The notes under the pieces were generated by a model. It did no database searches and had not been told where the DNA came from. It was given only the letters and a program-made list of their open reading frames with translations. Shown in pieces: positions 17,704 to 26,730 of a DNA stretch of 64,000 bases. Both the position numbers and the translations under genes were made by a program. The stretch is from Schlesneria sp. (GTDB taxonomy: Bacteria; Planctomycetota; Planctomycetia; Planctomycetales; Planctomycetaceae), in the NCBI GenBank assembly GCA_028291515.1, contig JAQGHU010000111.1, positions 1 through 64,000 on the forward strand, given 5' to 3'. Position 1 is the stretch's first letter. Each line of letters opens with the position of its first letter.

Positions 17704-18138
17704 TCACTCGTCGAGCATGCGGACATCGCTGTCGCTGGCAGTCTTATTGTGATTGCCATTGGCAGCAAAAAATTCGTCCGGTTGATGCGGAACGACATCA
17801 ATCACTTCCGTGTGTGCGCCGTGCACATCGGCGGGCTCTGGATCAGGTTCCCCTGGCCCCATCTCGACACGGTACTTTTCACCTGCGAATGCCAACTCAT
17901 CACCGGGTAACAAGGCCCCGCGAATGACGCGCTGTCCGTTTACTTTCGTGCCGTTGGTGCTTCCCAAGTCGCGGATGAAGAGCAATCCATCGGTCCGCAC
18001 AATCAAACAATGCAGCTTCGAAATGCTGCTCTGATCGATGCAGACGTCACACAGATCGTCTTGGCGGCCGACCAAAGTCACGTCGCGCAGAATCTGAATG
18101 GGACGTCCACCACGAAGTGGAACGAGTTGGGCGCGCAT
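17704..18138 (-). CDS. FHA-domain protein
   Basis: A 144-residue protein with an N-terminal forkhead-associated domain (residues about 5-95), which binds phosphothreonine peptides. Conserved residues are seen in 'TLVGRQDDLCDVCID' (Gly-Arg), 'SSISKLHCLI' (Ser, and His) and 'IRDLGSTNGTKVNG' (Asn-Gly). The remaining ~45 residues are acidic and probably disordered, ending 'SDSDVRMLDE'. Probably a phospho-dependent adaptor downstream of Ser/Thr kinases. It is a standalone gene, 229 bases upstream of the zinc-ribbon gene on the same strand. Confidence 0.92.
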   Translation of the reverse strand: MRAQLVPLRGGRPIQILRDVTLVGRQDDLCDVCIDQSSISKLHCLIVRTDGLLFIRDLGSTNGTKVNGQRVIRGALLPGDELAFAGEKYRVEMGPGEPDPEPADVHGAHTEVIDVVPHQPDEFFAANGNHNKTASDSDVRMLDE

Positions 18139-18464
18139 AAAAACTACCTAGACCAGCCGGATTGGCTAATTTTCACCCTGATATTCTCCGTCGTACCCGG
18201 CCACTGTCAAGCGGCAAGTCCAATGAAGGAAAAAGGATTCGTGAGCTAAAAGCGGAATTTAAGGCTGGCTATTGAAATTCGTAATGCGCCGCGCGGAACT
18301 TCGGAACGATCGGCTCTTGGAAGCAGTCTTCTTGTTCGGATTGTGACGAACTGTCATAGTAGGCACAAATTCGGGACGGATATTCCGAACAATCTCAATC
18401 CACGGGCTTCGATGCGCCAGCAAGGCGACTCGATCACCAGCGTTATTGCCATCTGGAAGGCCAT
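18139..18464. other. Divergent intergenic region
   Basis: 326 bases between the start of the FHA gene (minus) and the start of the beta-propeller gene (plus), so both promoters should lie here. No convincing gene, hairpin or consensus promoter was identified. Confidence 0.5.
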
Positions 18465-19979
18465 ATGTTTCACCGAACTCTTTCTGCGACCGTGATCGGA
18501 ATCATCCTCTTATCTTGTCATGTCGCTACCGCGGCGACATTCAATGGAACAATTGAATCCATTTCAGCAGACGACAACGCCATCACCGTCAAGCTGACTG
18601 GCAAGAAAGAAGAGATCAAAACATTCACGCTGCCCACGAATGCGACCATTCTGGTCGACGGAAAGAAAAGCACGTTTGAAGACATCACCGACGGACAGAC
18701 CGTCGTCGTTGTGACCAACACCTCTGCTGAAGTGACTCGGCTAACGCTGAAGACACCCAAGGTTCCGCCAGCGACAAAGAAGCCACCCAAGAAAACCAGC
18801 AAAGAGCCTGCTCCGGGGGGATCCTGGCCTCAATTCCGTGGTCCAGATCGCGACAACATGTCGACCGAAACCGGTCTGTTGGACGAGTGGCCTGCCGACG
18901 GTCCTAAGCTGCGTTATGAACAAAAGAAGCTGGGTGAAGGTTTTTCGACCCTCTCCATCTCCGGTGGCAAGATCTTCACGATGGGTAATCAAGGAAACAG
19001 CGAAGCCTTGCTGGCGCTCGACGAAGCGACAGGCGCGCCCGTTTGGGCCGCCAAGACCGGTGGGCCTGCTTTTCGAGACGGTATGGGCAATGGGCCCCGC
19101 GGCACACCCACCGTTGACGGCGAACTTGTCTACGCACTGGGTGCGAGTGGAGATTTGATCTGCGCTGCCGTCGAGACCGGCGAGATCCTTTGGCAGCGCA
19201 ACATCTTAAAGGACTATGAGGGCAGCAATATCCAATGGGGCATCAGTGAGTCCGTCTTGATCGATGGAAAGCAATTGATCTGTTATCCCGGCGGGCAACT
19301 GGCCACGATTGCGGGTATGGACAAGATGACAGGCCGTGGATTGTGGCGATGCACGGTAGAAGGACTGCCGAAGGCCTCGTACGCCTCGGCCATTCTGGTC
19401 GAATTCGGTGGCGAACGGATGGTGGTCAACTACGTCCACACCGGGGTTATTGCAATCCGCGCCAAGAACGGAAATGTACTCTGGGGATATCCCTCGTCTG
19501 CGAACGACACCGCGAATTGCTCAGCGCCGCTTTATAGCGATGGCATGGTCTATACCGCTTCCGGATATGGGACCGGCTGCGCGATGTTCAAACTCAAGAC
19601 TAGTGGCAAGGCGGAAGTCGCCTACACCAACAAAGAGATGAAAAACCACCACGGTGGCATGGTCGTTCTCGACGGGCATGTCTACGGTTTTGACGAGCAG
19701 ATCCTGAAGTGCATCGATATCAAGACTGGCGACACGGTCTGGCAGAATCGATCTGTCGGCAAGGGATCGGTGACCTATGCCGACGGTCATCTGTACCTTC
19801 GCAGCGAGAACGGCCCGGTGGCACTCTGTGTCGCTAGTCCAAAGAGCTATGAAGAAAAGGGACGTTTTACCCCTCCGAACCGCAGCAATAAACCGGCGTG
19901 GTCCTATCCGGTCGTCTGCGGTGGTCGTCTCTATCTGCGCGACATGGACTCGCTGGTCGTCTACGACATTAAGAAGTAG
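18465..19979 (+). CDS. Secreted PQQ-like beta-propeller protein
   Basis: A 504-residue exported protein. The signal peptide (residues 1-23, ending VATAA) is followed by a small beta domain (24-93), a Lys/Pro linker (94-120) and a beta-propeller of PQQ/BamB-like blades. The entry motif 'SWPQFRGPDRDNMSTETGLL' and blade motifs such as 'LALDEATGAPVWAAKTGG', 'AAVETGEILWQRNI' and 'CIDIKTGDTVWQNRSVG' are typical. In planctomycetes such proteins are common and usually of unknown role; there is no evidence of a bound quinone or of dehydrogenase residues. Followed by a terminator hairpin. Confidence 0.87.
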   Translation: MFHRTLSATVIGIILLSCHVATAATFNGTIESISADDNAITVKLTGKKEEIKTFTLPTNATILVDGKKSTFEDITDGQTVVVVTNTSAEVTRLTLKTPKVPPATKKPPKKTSKEPAPGGSWPQFRGPDRDNMSTETGLLDEWPADGPKLRYEQKKLGEGFSTLSISGGKIFTMGNQGNSEALLALDEATGAPVWAAKTGGPAFRDGMGNGPRGTPTVDGELVYALGASGDLICAAVETGEILWQRNILKDYEGSNIQWGISESVLIDGKQLICYPGGQLATIAGMDKMTGRGLWRCTVEGLPKASYASAILVEFGGERMVVNYVHTGVIAIRAKNGNVLWGYPSSANDTANCSAPLYSDGMVYTASGYGTGCAMFKLKTSGKAEVAYTNKEMKNHHGGMVVLDGHVYGFDEQILKCIDIKTGDTVWQNRSVGKGSVTYADGHLYLRSENGPVALCVASPKSYEEKGRFTPPNRSNKPAWSYPVVCGGRLYLRDMDSLVVYDIKK

Positions 19980-20028
19980 GCCCTGCCCCGTCCCATTTCG
20001 GGCAGCGGGCGATGTGGCAAAAAAACAA

Positions 20029-20054
20029 CAAGGCAGGAACTATATCCTGCCTTG
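20029..20054 (+). terminator. Terminator hairpin after the beta-propeller gene
   Basis: CAAGGCAGGA (20029-20038) pairs perfectly with TCCTGCCTTG (20045-20054) around six bases. An A-run precedes it and a CTGTCTTT tract follows. It lies 50 bases after the stop. Confidence 0.75.
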
Positions 20055-20203
20055 CTGTCTTTCGTGACATATCTTCACAGCAGGAAAGCTGGTGCTTTAC
20101 CGCGCCCGCCGTGTGCTCCGTCGGCGTTTTTCCATCCCACCGATATTCAATCTCGACACGCGCAATTTCGATTGACGCGTCGATCGCGATATGAGCCTGG
20201 AGC

Positions 20204-22963
20204 TTGGTTGTGCCACCTTTGCACCAACTTTACGACATTGCCTGGCTGTTGTTGTGCGCTGCCATCGTGATGCCCTTGCAGGCGATATTCTGCCTGTGGT
20301 TCGTCAATAAATTCTGGCCGCTGCGCATCAATAAAAAAGACGAGCGGACAGGGCTGAATGTCGTTGAGCACGCAGCCAGTACCGAATTGACGGTGCTCTT
20401 AAACGATATGCAGGCCCATCGTCAACGGGGCGATTTTTCCCGACTGGTCGCGGTTGAACCAAACACCGAAGTCGGCCAGATTGCCGCTGAATACAACCGC
20501 GTTTTGACGCGCGTCAACAACGAGATGGAAAATCGAATTAAGGCGGAAAAGAAGTTTCGCAGCATCTTCGATAACGCGATTGAAGGGATCTTTCAAACAA
20601 CACCCGATGGCCATTACCTGAGTGCGAATGCCGCCCTCGCGAGGATCTACGGGTTCGCATCCGTCGAGGCACTGGTCGACAGTGTGACCAACATTTCGAA
20701 TCAGCTCTATGTCGATCCACAGCGAAGGGCCACGTTCGCACAACTGTTGAACGCCAACAACGTCATTACGGACTTCGAGTCGCAGGTCTATCGTGCCGAT
20801 GGCACTGTCATCTGGATTAGAGAGAACGCCCGAGTTCAGCGCGACGAATCGGGCGACGTCACCTTCTACGAGGGGACCGTCGAAGACATCACCGAGCGAA
20901 AGAACTCCGAGACCCTACTGAGAGAGAAGCAGGAAGCCGAAGCTGCGAATATTGCCAAGAGTGCATTCCTGGCCAACATGAGCCACGAAATCCGCACACC
21001 TCTGAACGGTGTGATCGGCATGCTTGATTTGCTCGCCAGCACGAGCCTGTCCGAACAGCAAACTCGATACGCTTCGATCGCTAAGTCGTCAGCCGATGTC
21101 CTGCTAAGCGTCATCAACGACATCCTCGACTTCTCCAAGGTCGAAGCAGGCAAGTTGGAACTCGAACATATTGCATTCGACCTGCAACGACTGGCCGAAG
21201 ACATTCCCGAAATGTTCCTGCATCGCGCCACAGAAAAGAGAATCGAACTGAATTGCCACGTTCTCCCGAATGCACCTCAACAAGTCATCGGTGATCCCGA
21301 ACGCGTGCGACAGATTTTGGTGAACCTGGTCAGCAATGCCATCAAGTTCACCGAAGATGGCGATGTTACTCTTCGCATCGAGCGTATCCCCGGCGGTGAG
21401 GACGTCGTTGCTTTGGTTCGATTCTCGGTTTGCGATACGGGAATTGGGATCCCATCGGATCGGCTGAACCGTCTCTTCAATTCGTTCTCACAGGTCGATG
21501 CTTCGACAACGCGCCGCTATGGCGGCACCGGATTGGGACTGGCGATTTGCAAGCAACTGGTCGACGCGATGGGTGGAAAAATCGGCGTCGACAGCGTCGC
21601 CGGTCAAGGTTCGACATTCTGGTTCGAGTTGCCACTAGAAGCTGTCGAAGCGAGTCCCGATCGATGCATCAACCTGCCACGAGCTTTTCGCGAAGGAACC
21701 GTCCTAGCGGTCGATGACAACGACATCAATCTGACCATTCTGCGGGACCAGCTCAGCCAATGGGGTCTGAAAGTCGAGACTTGCAGCAGTTCTCGAGTTG
21801 CCTTGACGCTGATGCGATCCCGCTGTGAGGAAGGTCGACCATTCGGGATGGCGATTCTCGACCGCGTGATGCCCGATATCGATGGAGTAGAACTCGCCGA
21901 GCTTATTCGTCGCGACCCACTGATCTGCAATACGCGACTGCTGATGCTGACATCGCTGGACAATGGCCTGGACGCAAGACGCGCCGAGCAACTACGAGTC
22001 ACCGTGATGTCGAAGCCGATTCGCCAGTCGCGTTTGTTCGACGCGATCGTCTCGCTGGCATTCGGCAATGCGGCGGAATCAAGACTCGAATCCGCTGCGT
22101 CTGTACCAGGAAGTGGGACGATCCGCCGAGGCGATGTGTTGATTGCCGATGACAATGAAATCAATCGCCTGGTCGCATCGGAAATCCTCAGTTCAGCCGG
22201 ATTCCGCACGAGCGTGGTGAGCAATGGAGTTCAAGCCGTTCATGCCGTGACGCAAACCAAGTTTGACGCAGTGTTGATGGACTGCGAGATGCCAGAGATG
22301 GATGGCTTTGCCGCCACTCGCGAGATTCGCCGATTGGAGAACGCCGGGCTGTTGACGTCCAGTACCACTTCGCCACTTCCGATCATCGCCCTCACGGCCC
22401 AGGCCGTTCAAGGCGATCGTCAGCGCTGCCTGGATGCCGGGATGACCGAATACGTCACCAAGCCGATCAATCGGCAGCATCTGTTCGAAACACTGAATGC
22501 CTGTTTGAAGACCCGCACTCCAGAGCTGTCTTCGACACCAGAAAAGCCACCAGCGGCAACAGAAGCCCCGGCTGTTGTCGATCACGAAGTCAGTACCGCA
22601 CCCTGCATCGATATTGATGAATTCACAGATCGCTGTATGGGCAAACCGCATCTCGTCAGAGATCTGCTGGAGATGTTTGCGGAAGCGATCGATGAACGGG
22701 CAACAGAATTATCCCGATTGTTGTCGGCTGGTGAGATCAGCAAGGTCGCGACGGCAGCCCATTCCTTAAAGGGGATGTCAGCGAATGTCTCGGCAATTCG
22801 CGTCAATCGACTGGCAGCCAAGTTGGAACAAGCTGCTCGCCATGGTCAGGCGAAGGATTGCCTCGAAATTGAATCCCAGTTGCTCATTGAAATTGAATCG
22901 TGTCGAATCGAAATCGCACGACTGATCGAATGCACCCCGGAAGCCGCGACGGAGCTCGTTTGA
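20204..22963 (+). CDS. Hybrid sensor histidine kinase with remnant ammonium-transporter C-terminus
   Basis: About 919 residues: one transmembrane segment (about 8-35); a segment 'PLRINKKDERTGLNVVEHAASTELT...EVGQIAAEYNRVL' (about 40-105) that resembles the C-terminal tail of Amt domains fused to kinases; PAS (about 110-240); HisKA with phospho-His261 in 'MSHEIRTPLNG'; HATPase_c (about 365-480); two receiver domains ('LAVDDNDIN...AILDRVMPDIDG' and 'LIADDNEIN...VLMDCEMPEMDG'); and an HPt domain with His853 in 'AHSLKGMS'. The transporter itself is missing. The frame opens at 20195 and no ATG precedes the membrane segment, so the TTG (20204) or GTG (20210) start is uncertain. The next gene's ATG overlaps its TGA. 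Confidence 0.88.
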   Translation: MVVPPLHQLYDIAWLLLCAAIVMPLQAIFCLWFVNKFWPLRINKKDERTGLNVVEHAASTELTVLLNDMQAHRQRGDFSRLVAVEPNTEVGQIAAEYNRVLTRVNNEMENRIKAEKKFRSIFDNAIEGIFQTTPDGHYLSANAALARIYGFASVEALVDSVTNISNQLYVDPQRRATFAQLLNANNVITDFESQVYRADGTVIWIRENARVQRDESGDVTFYEGTVEDITERKNSETLLREKQEAEAANIAKSAFLANMSHEIRTPLNGVIGMLDLLASTSLSEQQTRYASIAKSSADVLLSVINDILDFSKVEAGKLELEHIAFDLQRLAEDIPEMFLHRATEKRIELNCHVLPNAPQQVIGDPERVRQILVNLVSNAIKFTEDGDVTLRIERIPGGEDVVALVRFSVCDTGIGIPSDRLNRLFNSFSQVDASTTRRYGGTGLGLAICKQLVDAMGGKIGVDSVAGQGSTFWFELPLEAVEASPDRCINLPRAFREGTVLAVDDNDINLTILRDQLSQWGLKVETCSSSRVALTLMRSRCEEGRPFGMAILDRVMPDIDGVELAELIRRDPLICNTRLLMLTSLDNGLDARRAEQLRVTVMSKPIRQSRLFDAIVSLAFGNAAESRLESAASVPGSGTIRRGDVLIADDNEINRLVASEILSSAGFRTSVVSNGVQAVHAVTQTKFDAVLMDCEMPEMDGFAATREIRRLENAGLLTSSTTSPLPIIALTAQAVQGDRQRCLDAGMTEYVTKPINRQHLFETLNACLKTRTPELSSTPEKPPAATEAPAVVDHEVSTAPCIDIDEFTDRCMGKPHLVRDLLEMFAEAIDERATELSRLLSAGEISKVATAAHSLKGMSANVSAIRVNRLAAKLEQAARHGQAKDCLEIESQLLIEIESCRIEIARLIECTPEAATELV

Positions 22964-24006
22964 TGAAAATTTTGATCGTTGACGACGACATGATTTCTCG
23001 AGAACTGCTACGCAGTGTCCTCGAAGAATCGGGCTTTACGGTCTTCATGGCAGAAAATGGTGCCGAAGCGATCGAGATTTATGAGCGCGAACGAATTCGG
23101 TTCGTCATCACTGACTGGGAAATGCCCGAGATGTCCGGCATCGACTTGTGTCGGCATATTCGCCGGCGCAGTCTGCATGGCTATGTCTATCTCATCCTGC
23201 TGACCGGTCGAGGAAAGTCGCGAGAAATCGTCGAAGGGATGTCCGCCGGGGCCGACGACTTCATTGTGAAGCCGTTCAATGGTCCCGAGCTACTGGTTCG
23301 CATTCGCGCTGGCGAACGTATTCTCTCGTTGGAAACGCGTGAATTACTGATCTTCGCACTCGCCAAATTAGCAGAGTCTCGCGACCCAGAAACAGGCAAA
23401 CATCTTGAGCGAGTCCAGAACTACTCACGGCTATTGGCACGGGCCATGGCGAGTATGCCAAAGTATCTTGGCACCATTGATGACGAGTTCGTTCATCTGG
23501 TCTACCAGACCAGTCCATTGCACGATATCGGCAAGGTGGGCATCCCCGATAGTATTCTATTGAAGCCCGGCCGTTTCAGTGATGATGAGTTTGAACTGAT
23601 GAAGGCCCACACCACCATCGGAGCGGAAACGCTGGACGCTGCGCTGGCTCAGAATCCTCAAGCTCGATTCCTGCAAGTAGCACGAGAAATCGCGGCTGCT
23701 CATCACGAACGTTACGACGGTCGCGGCTACCCACTGGGGCTCGCCGGCGAAGAGATTCCCTTGTCAGCGCGGATCGTAGCGGTCGCGGACGTTTACGATG
23801 CATTGACATCGAAGCGAGTCTACAAGGAAGCATTCGCACACCACCTGGCACGAAATATTATCTTGAAAGATTCGGGAACTCACTTCGATCCCGATGTGGT
23901 CGATGCTTTTCTGGCAGTCGAAAACGACTTCATCGAAATTCGGAATGCGTTGTTCGAAGGCGAGCCGCACGCAAGCCGACAAGGATCACTCGTCGCATCG
24001 CGATGA
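22963..24006 (+). CDS. Response regulator with HD-GYP domain
   Basis: A 347-residue regulator. Residues 1-120 are a receiver domain ('KILIVDDDMIS', phospho-Asp in 'FVITDWEMPEMSG', 'KPF' near 103). Residues about 140-330 are an HD-GYP domain, with the metal-binding 'PLHDIGKVGIPD' and 'HHERYDGRGYPLGLAGEEIP' motifs intact, so it is probably an active cyclic-di-GMP phosphodiesterase. ATG overlaps the kinase stop (TGATG), so translation is likely coupled and the kinase/HPt upstream is the natural phosphate donor. A terminator hairpin follows. Confidence 0.94.
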   Translation: MKILIVDDDMISRELLRSVLEESGFTVFMAENGAEAIEIYERERIRFVITDWEMPEMSGIDLCRHIRRRSLHGYVYLILLTGRGKSREIVEGMSAGADDFIVKPFNGPELLVRIRAGERILSLETRELLIFALAKLAESRDPETGKHLERVQNYSRLLARAMASMPKYLGTIDDEFVHLVYQTSPLHDIGKVGIPDSILLKPGRFSDDEFELMKAHTTIGAETLDAALAQNPQARFLQVAREIAAAHHERYDGRGYPLGLAGEEIPLSARIVAVADVYDALTSKRVYKEAFAHHLARNIILKDSGTHFDPDVVDAFLAVENDFIEIRNALFEGEPHASRQGSLVASR

Positions 24007-24018
24007 CGTTAGGTTTCG

Positions 24019-24045
24019 TGGGGACGTAGTTCAGTTACGTCCCCA
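24019..24045. terminator. Bidirectional terminator between convergent genes
   Basis: TGGGGACGTA (24019-24028) pairs perfectly with TACGTCCCCA (24036-24045). It lies in the 47-base gap between the HD-GYP gene (plus) and the methyltransferase gene (minus), and could serve both. Confidence 0.7.
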
Positions 24046-24053
24046 GAGAATGC

Positions 24054-25058
24054 CTATGTCGCTCGCTTCACGCCGGTCACATTGACGCCACTTCCGATCA
24101 ACAGATTGCGTTCGTAGACCCAACGATAGAAACGGCCTGTCTTTTCCGGCGGCAGGACACGCAGTTGGTCAAAACCTACCTCCGTAAACCAGTCGCTGAG
24201 TTCAGCCACTGTGTGGTGGTATTGGTACTGTGGCGCGTACCAGTCGAAGGTGTCGCAAACTCGATTCTCGCGATTCGGATGCGCGCTGAAGTTGACGACC
24301 TTATTAAGGGTTTTGCTGATGATCGGCAGTCCGCCATACCACGCACCCCATTCGCACCATCGCTCCAGCTTTTCGGGTGGCATCTTCGTGGAGCGCCTTC
24401 GTAAGGCGTTGTTCATCCATTCCTGCCACCACTGGTTGCAGCGGTAAAGCCACACCGAATAGCGCCCTCCCGGCTTGACCAGTTTGGCAACCGCATCGAA
24501 GACCGCTCTCGTGTCGGCATCGTGGTGCATGACCCCGATCGAAAAGACGAAATCGAAGGATTCACGTTCGAGTGGCAGTCGCTTTAAGTCCGCTTGAACG
24601 AACGCGACACTGGGCAAGCGGCTGCACAACTGCCTGGCCTTCGATACCGCGTCGCTGTGATCGGCACCAATAACAGCGGCCCCTGCTTCGCCGCAAACCT
24701 TGCTATAGCGACCTCCGCCGCAGCCCGCGTCAAGGACTCGCAGCCCGCTAAGTTCTGCCAACGAGATTCCTGTCTTGGCTTGAAAGGTTGCCCGATCCTC
24801 ATCGTCATGAGCGACTTCGTACTTGTTCCACTGCCGTCCGAAACTTGCCAGATGCTGGTCGCTGATAAAGCGAGGGATCCCGTCGATGATCGGATAAGAG
24901 ACTTTGCAGACCGAGCATTCGATCCGATCGACATTCTGTTGCAGGCGATTGGCACACGACGGGCAGCGCAACTGTGAGATCAGATCGAGTGACTGCATTT
25001 TATGAGAAGCGGCGCGAGGGCCAGTTTCGTGTTGTTCGGATGTCTCATCGCTCCCCAT
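24054..25058 (-). CDS. SAM-dependent methyltransferase with Trm112-like zinc ribbon
   Basis: A 334-residue protein. Residues about 28-62 form a Trm112/YbaR-like zinc ribbon (CPSCANRL...CSVC...YPIIDGIPRF). A class I methyltransferase follows (motif I 'LRVLDAGCGGGRYSKV', 'VIGADHSDAV', 'FVQADLKRLPLERESFDFVFSIGVMHH'). The C-terminal third ('YRCNQWWQEWMNN...') is typical of methyltransferases next to polysaccharide or secondary-metabolite genes, but the substrate is not evident. Its ATG overlaps the stop of the upstream metallo-hydrolase (TGATG), so the two are translationally coupled. ATG at the internal MQSLDL (24998) is an alternative start. Confidence 0.85.
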   Translation of the reverse strand: MGSDETSEQHETGPRAASHKMQSLDLISQLRCPSCANRLQQNVDRIECSVCKVSYPIIDGIPRFISDQHLASFGRQWNKYEVAHDDEDRATFQAKTGISLAELSGLRVLDAGCGGGRYSKVCGEAGAAVIGADHSDAVSKARQLCSRLPSVAFVQADLKRLPLERESFDFVFSIGVMHHDADTRAVFDAVAKLVKPGGRYSVWLYRCNQWWQEWMNNALRRRSTKMPPEKLERWCEWGAWYGGLPIISKTLNKVVNFSAHPNRENRVCDTFDWYAPQYQYHHTVAELSDWFTEVGFDQLRVLPPEKTGRFYRWVYERNLLIGSGVNVTGVKRAT

Positions 25059-25801
25059 CAGAACTCAATCTCCATCAAATCTTCCGCCAGTGTCGTCGCA
25101 GGGAAGATTCGCTGAGCGGTTGCCAAGTCGATGGGGTCATCATCGGGGCGTTGGGGGTCGATGTGAGTCAGATACAAGCGGCCGACTCCGGCTTCCTTGG
25201 CGAGTTTCGCCACTTGCGAGGTGTGGCTGTGCCCTGTCTTCTCGCACCACTGAGCCATCTCGTCCGGGAAATAACATTCGTGGATCAGCACATCGACACC
25301 GCGAATGAAATCGGTGTACGTTCCATCGACCGTCGTGTCAGTGATATAGGCGACTCGCTTGCCGTTCGCCTCTAAGAGGTACCCGATTGAGCCTCCGGGG
25401 TGCTTGAGCGGTGTGTGTGTAATCGTCGCACCGGAAATCTCGATGCGTTCTGCGAGTGGCACGAACTCATACGAGGGAATAACCGGAAAGACGGCTTGCG
25501 AAAACAGATGCTGCTGGATCGCTTCGATCGTGGCGGGATCGGCATGAATCCGGCAGCGGGTGACTGTTCCCAGCAACAAGGGAACAAGAAAGAACGTCAA
25601 ACCCTGGATGTGATCGAGATGCGGATGCGTGAGGAAGACATCAAGTTCTTTGGTCACCAGTCGCGGCTGAACGCGAAAGAAACTGCTCCCGGCATCGAAG
25701 ACGATCCCGAGTTCGGGCAGCATGAGACCAGCCGTATGCCGTCGTTCGTTCGGATGATATCCGCCCGTCCCGAGAAACAGCAGCCGCATAGCATGACCCA
25801 T
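25058..25801 (-). CDS. MBL-fold metallo-hydrolase, ribonuclease Z-like
   Basis: A 247-residue metallo-beta-lactamase-fold protein. It has 'LLFLGTGGYHPNERRHTAGLML', the metal motif 'THPHLDHIQG' (about residues 58-67), 'GYLLEANGKRVAYITDT' with a metal Asp, 'VLIHECYFP' and 'HSHTSQVAKLAKEAGVGRLYLTHIDP' with the last His. This order is that of RNase Z/ElaC and the phosphodiesterase-like members; it is shorter than true RNase Z (about 300) and lacks an obvious exosite arm. The frame's start MGHAM allows 25801 or 25789. First gene of a coupled pair with the methyltransferase. Confidence 0.85.
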   Translation of the reverse strand: MGHAMRLLFLGTGGYHPNERRHTAGLMLPELGIVFDAGSSFFRVQPRLVTKELDVFLTHPHLDHIQGLTFFLVPLLLGTVTRCRIHADPATIEAIQQHLFSQAVFPVIPSYEFVPLAERIEISGATITHTPLKHPGGSIGYLLEANGKRVAYITDTTVDGTYTDFIRGVDVLIHECYFPDEMAQWCEKTGHSHTSQVAKLAKEAGVGRLYLTHIDPQRPDDDPIDLATAQRIFPATTLAEDLMEIEF

Positions 25802-25816
25802 TCATTAAACTGTCGT

Positions 25817-26191
25817 CTATCCGACCTTTGGTTTTTCCAAGAATCTACTCAGAAAATCGTCGGCCGCTGCCGCTTGGTAACGAACTGCATCCAGCAAAGC
25901 GAATCGCGAACCACCCGTTGAGGGCCACACCCATTCCGTGTCATAGTTCTCATCGACGAATTCAACGGTGACGCCGGTATCCCAATGCCATTCATCCTCG
26001 TCGTGAAAGTTCTTGAATTGATACTCAAAAACGGCAATTTGCTTTCCGTCAACCTCCGCCACATACGCAGGCCCAACGATGTCTGCGGTACTACGGCGAC
26101 GAGAAATATCTTGCGATGGTTGCCACTGCACCTCGCCGGCCTGTGTCAAAGCGATTAACTTTTCAGCTGCCATCGTCCATCGATCAGCCAT
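25817..26191 (-). CDS. Small hypothetical protein
   Basis: An unrecognised 124-residue soluble protein. An N-terminal helix 'MADRWTMAAEKLIALTQAGEVQWQPSQ' is followed by beta-rich segments ('PAYVAEVDGKQIAVFEYQF', 'VTVEFVDENYDTEWVWPS'). Start chosen at the second Met (26191), where the upstream membrane-protein gene ends (8-base overlap), suggesting cotranscription. The alternative start is 26209. Confidence 0.6.
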   Translation of the reverse strand: MADRWTMAAEKLIALTQAGEVQWQPSQDISRRRSTADIVGPAYVAEVDGKQIAVFEYQFKNFHDEDEWHWDTGVTVEFVDENYDTEWVWPSTGGSRFALLDAVRYQAAAADDFLSRFLEKPKVG

Positions 26192-26687
26192 CGTGCTCAC
26201 CCCATTCATGTTCCATCAGCAAGAGCGCAAATCCCTCCGCAGTTGATTCGAGGTGCGATTGCGCGTCTCGAGACCGACTCACTATCTGTCGATTGTCCAT
26301 AGCTAAAACAACTTCAATTGTTCGTATGCATTCCTCGATCGGCAATTCTTTTCCGAAGTGAATTACCAACCGGCTTAACGTGCCGCGAACTTGAGACAGC
26401 ACTCGCCTGGAATTGTCTGGATCACGCTCTCGTATCGCCGTAGCTAGATTTCGGCGATACGAATTAAGTTTGTCAACGCCAACTTTCAAAACAGCCTGCC
26501 GCACATAGCGTCGCTGAATCTGTCGCACCGCAACCAACACATCGATCGTAACAATCAAACTAACAACCGACAGCAGGCTACCGAACACTCCGATTCCGGC
26601 CGCGAAGGAACCGAACAAGAACCAACAAATCAAACTTCCACAAACGCAAACAAGGGCGGTAGTGACCCGCAGGACAGTCAAACTCAT
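26184..26687 (-). CDS. Hypothetical membrane protein
   Basis: A 167-residue protein (start at the internal MSLTVL) with two close hydrophobic segments near the N-terminus (about residues 3-28 and 32-52), then an Arg-rich soluble helical domain. 'RRYVRQAVLKVGVDKLNSYRRNL' and 'SRVLSQVRGTLSRL'-like helices suggest a cytoplasmic alpha-helical region. Not recognised. It overlaps the following small gene by eight bases and lies 43 bases downstream of gnd on the same strand. Confidence 0.6.
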   Translation of the reverse strand: MSLTVLRVTTALVCVCGSLICWFLFGSFAAGIGVFGSLLSVVSLIVTIDVLVAVRQIQRRYVRQAVLKVGVDKLNSYRRNLATAIRERDPDNSRRVLSQVRGTLSRLVIHFGKELPIEECIRTIEVVLAMDNRQIVSRSRDAQSHLESTAEGFALLLMEHEWGEHDG

Positions 26688-26730
26688 TGAGTACCCCTGA
26701 TTGCGCCGGATTGATACTCGTCTCAACTTA

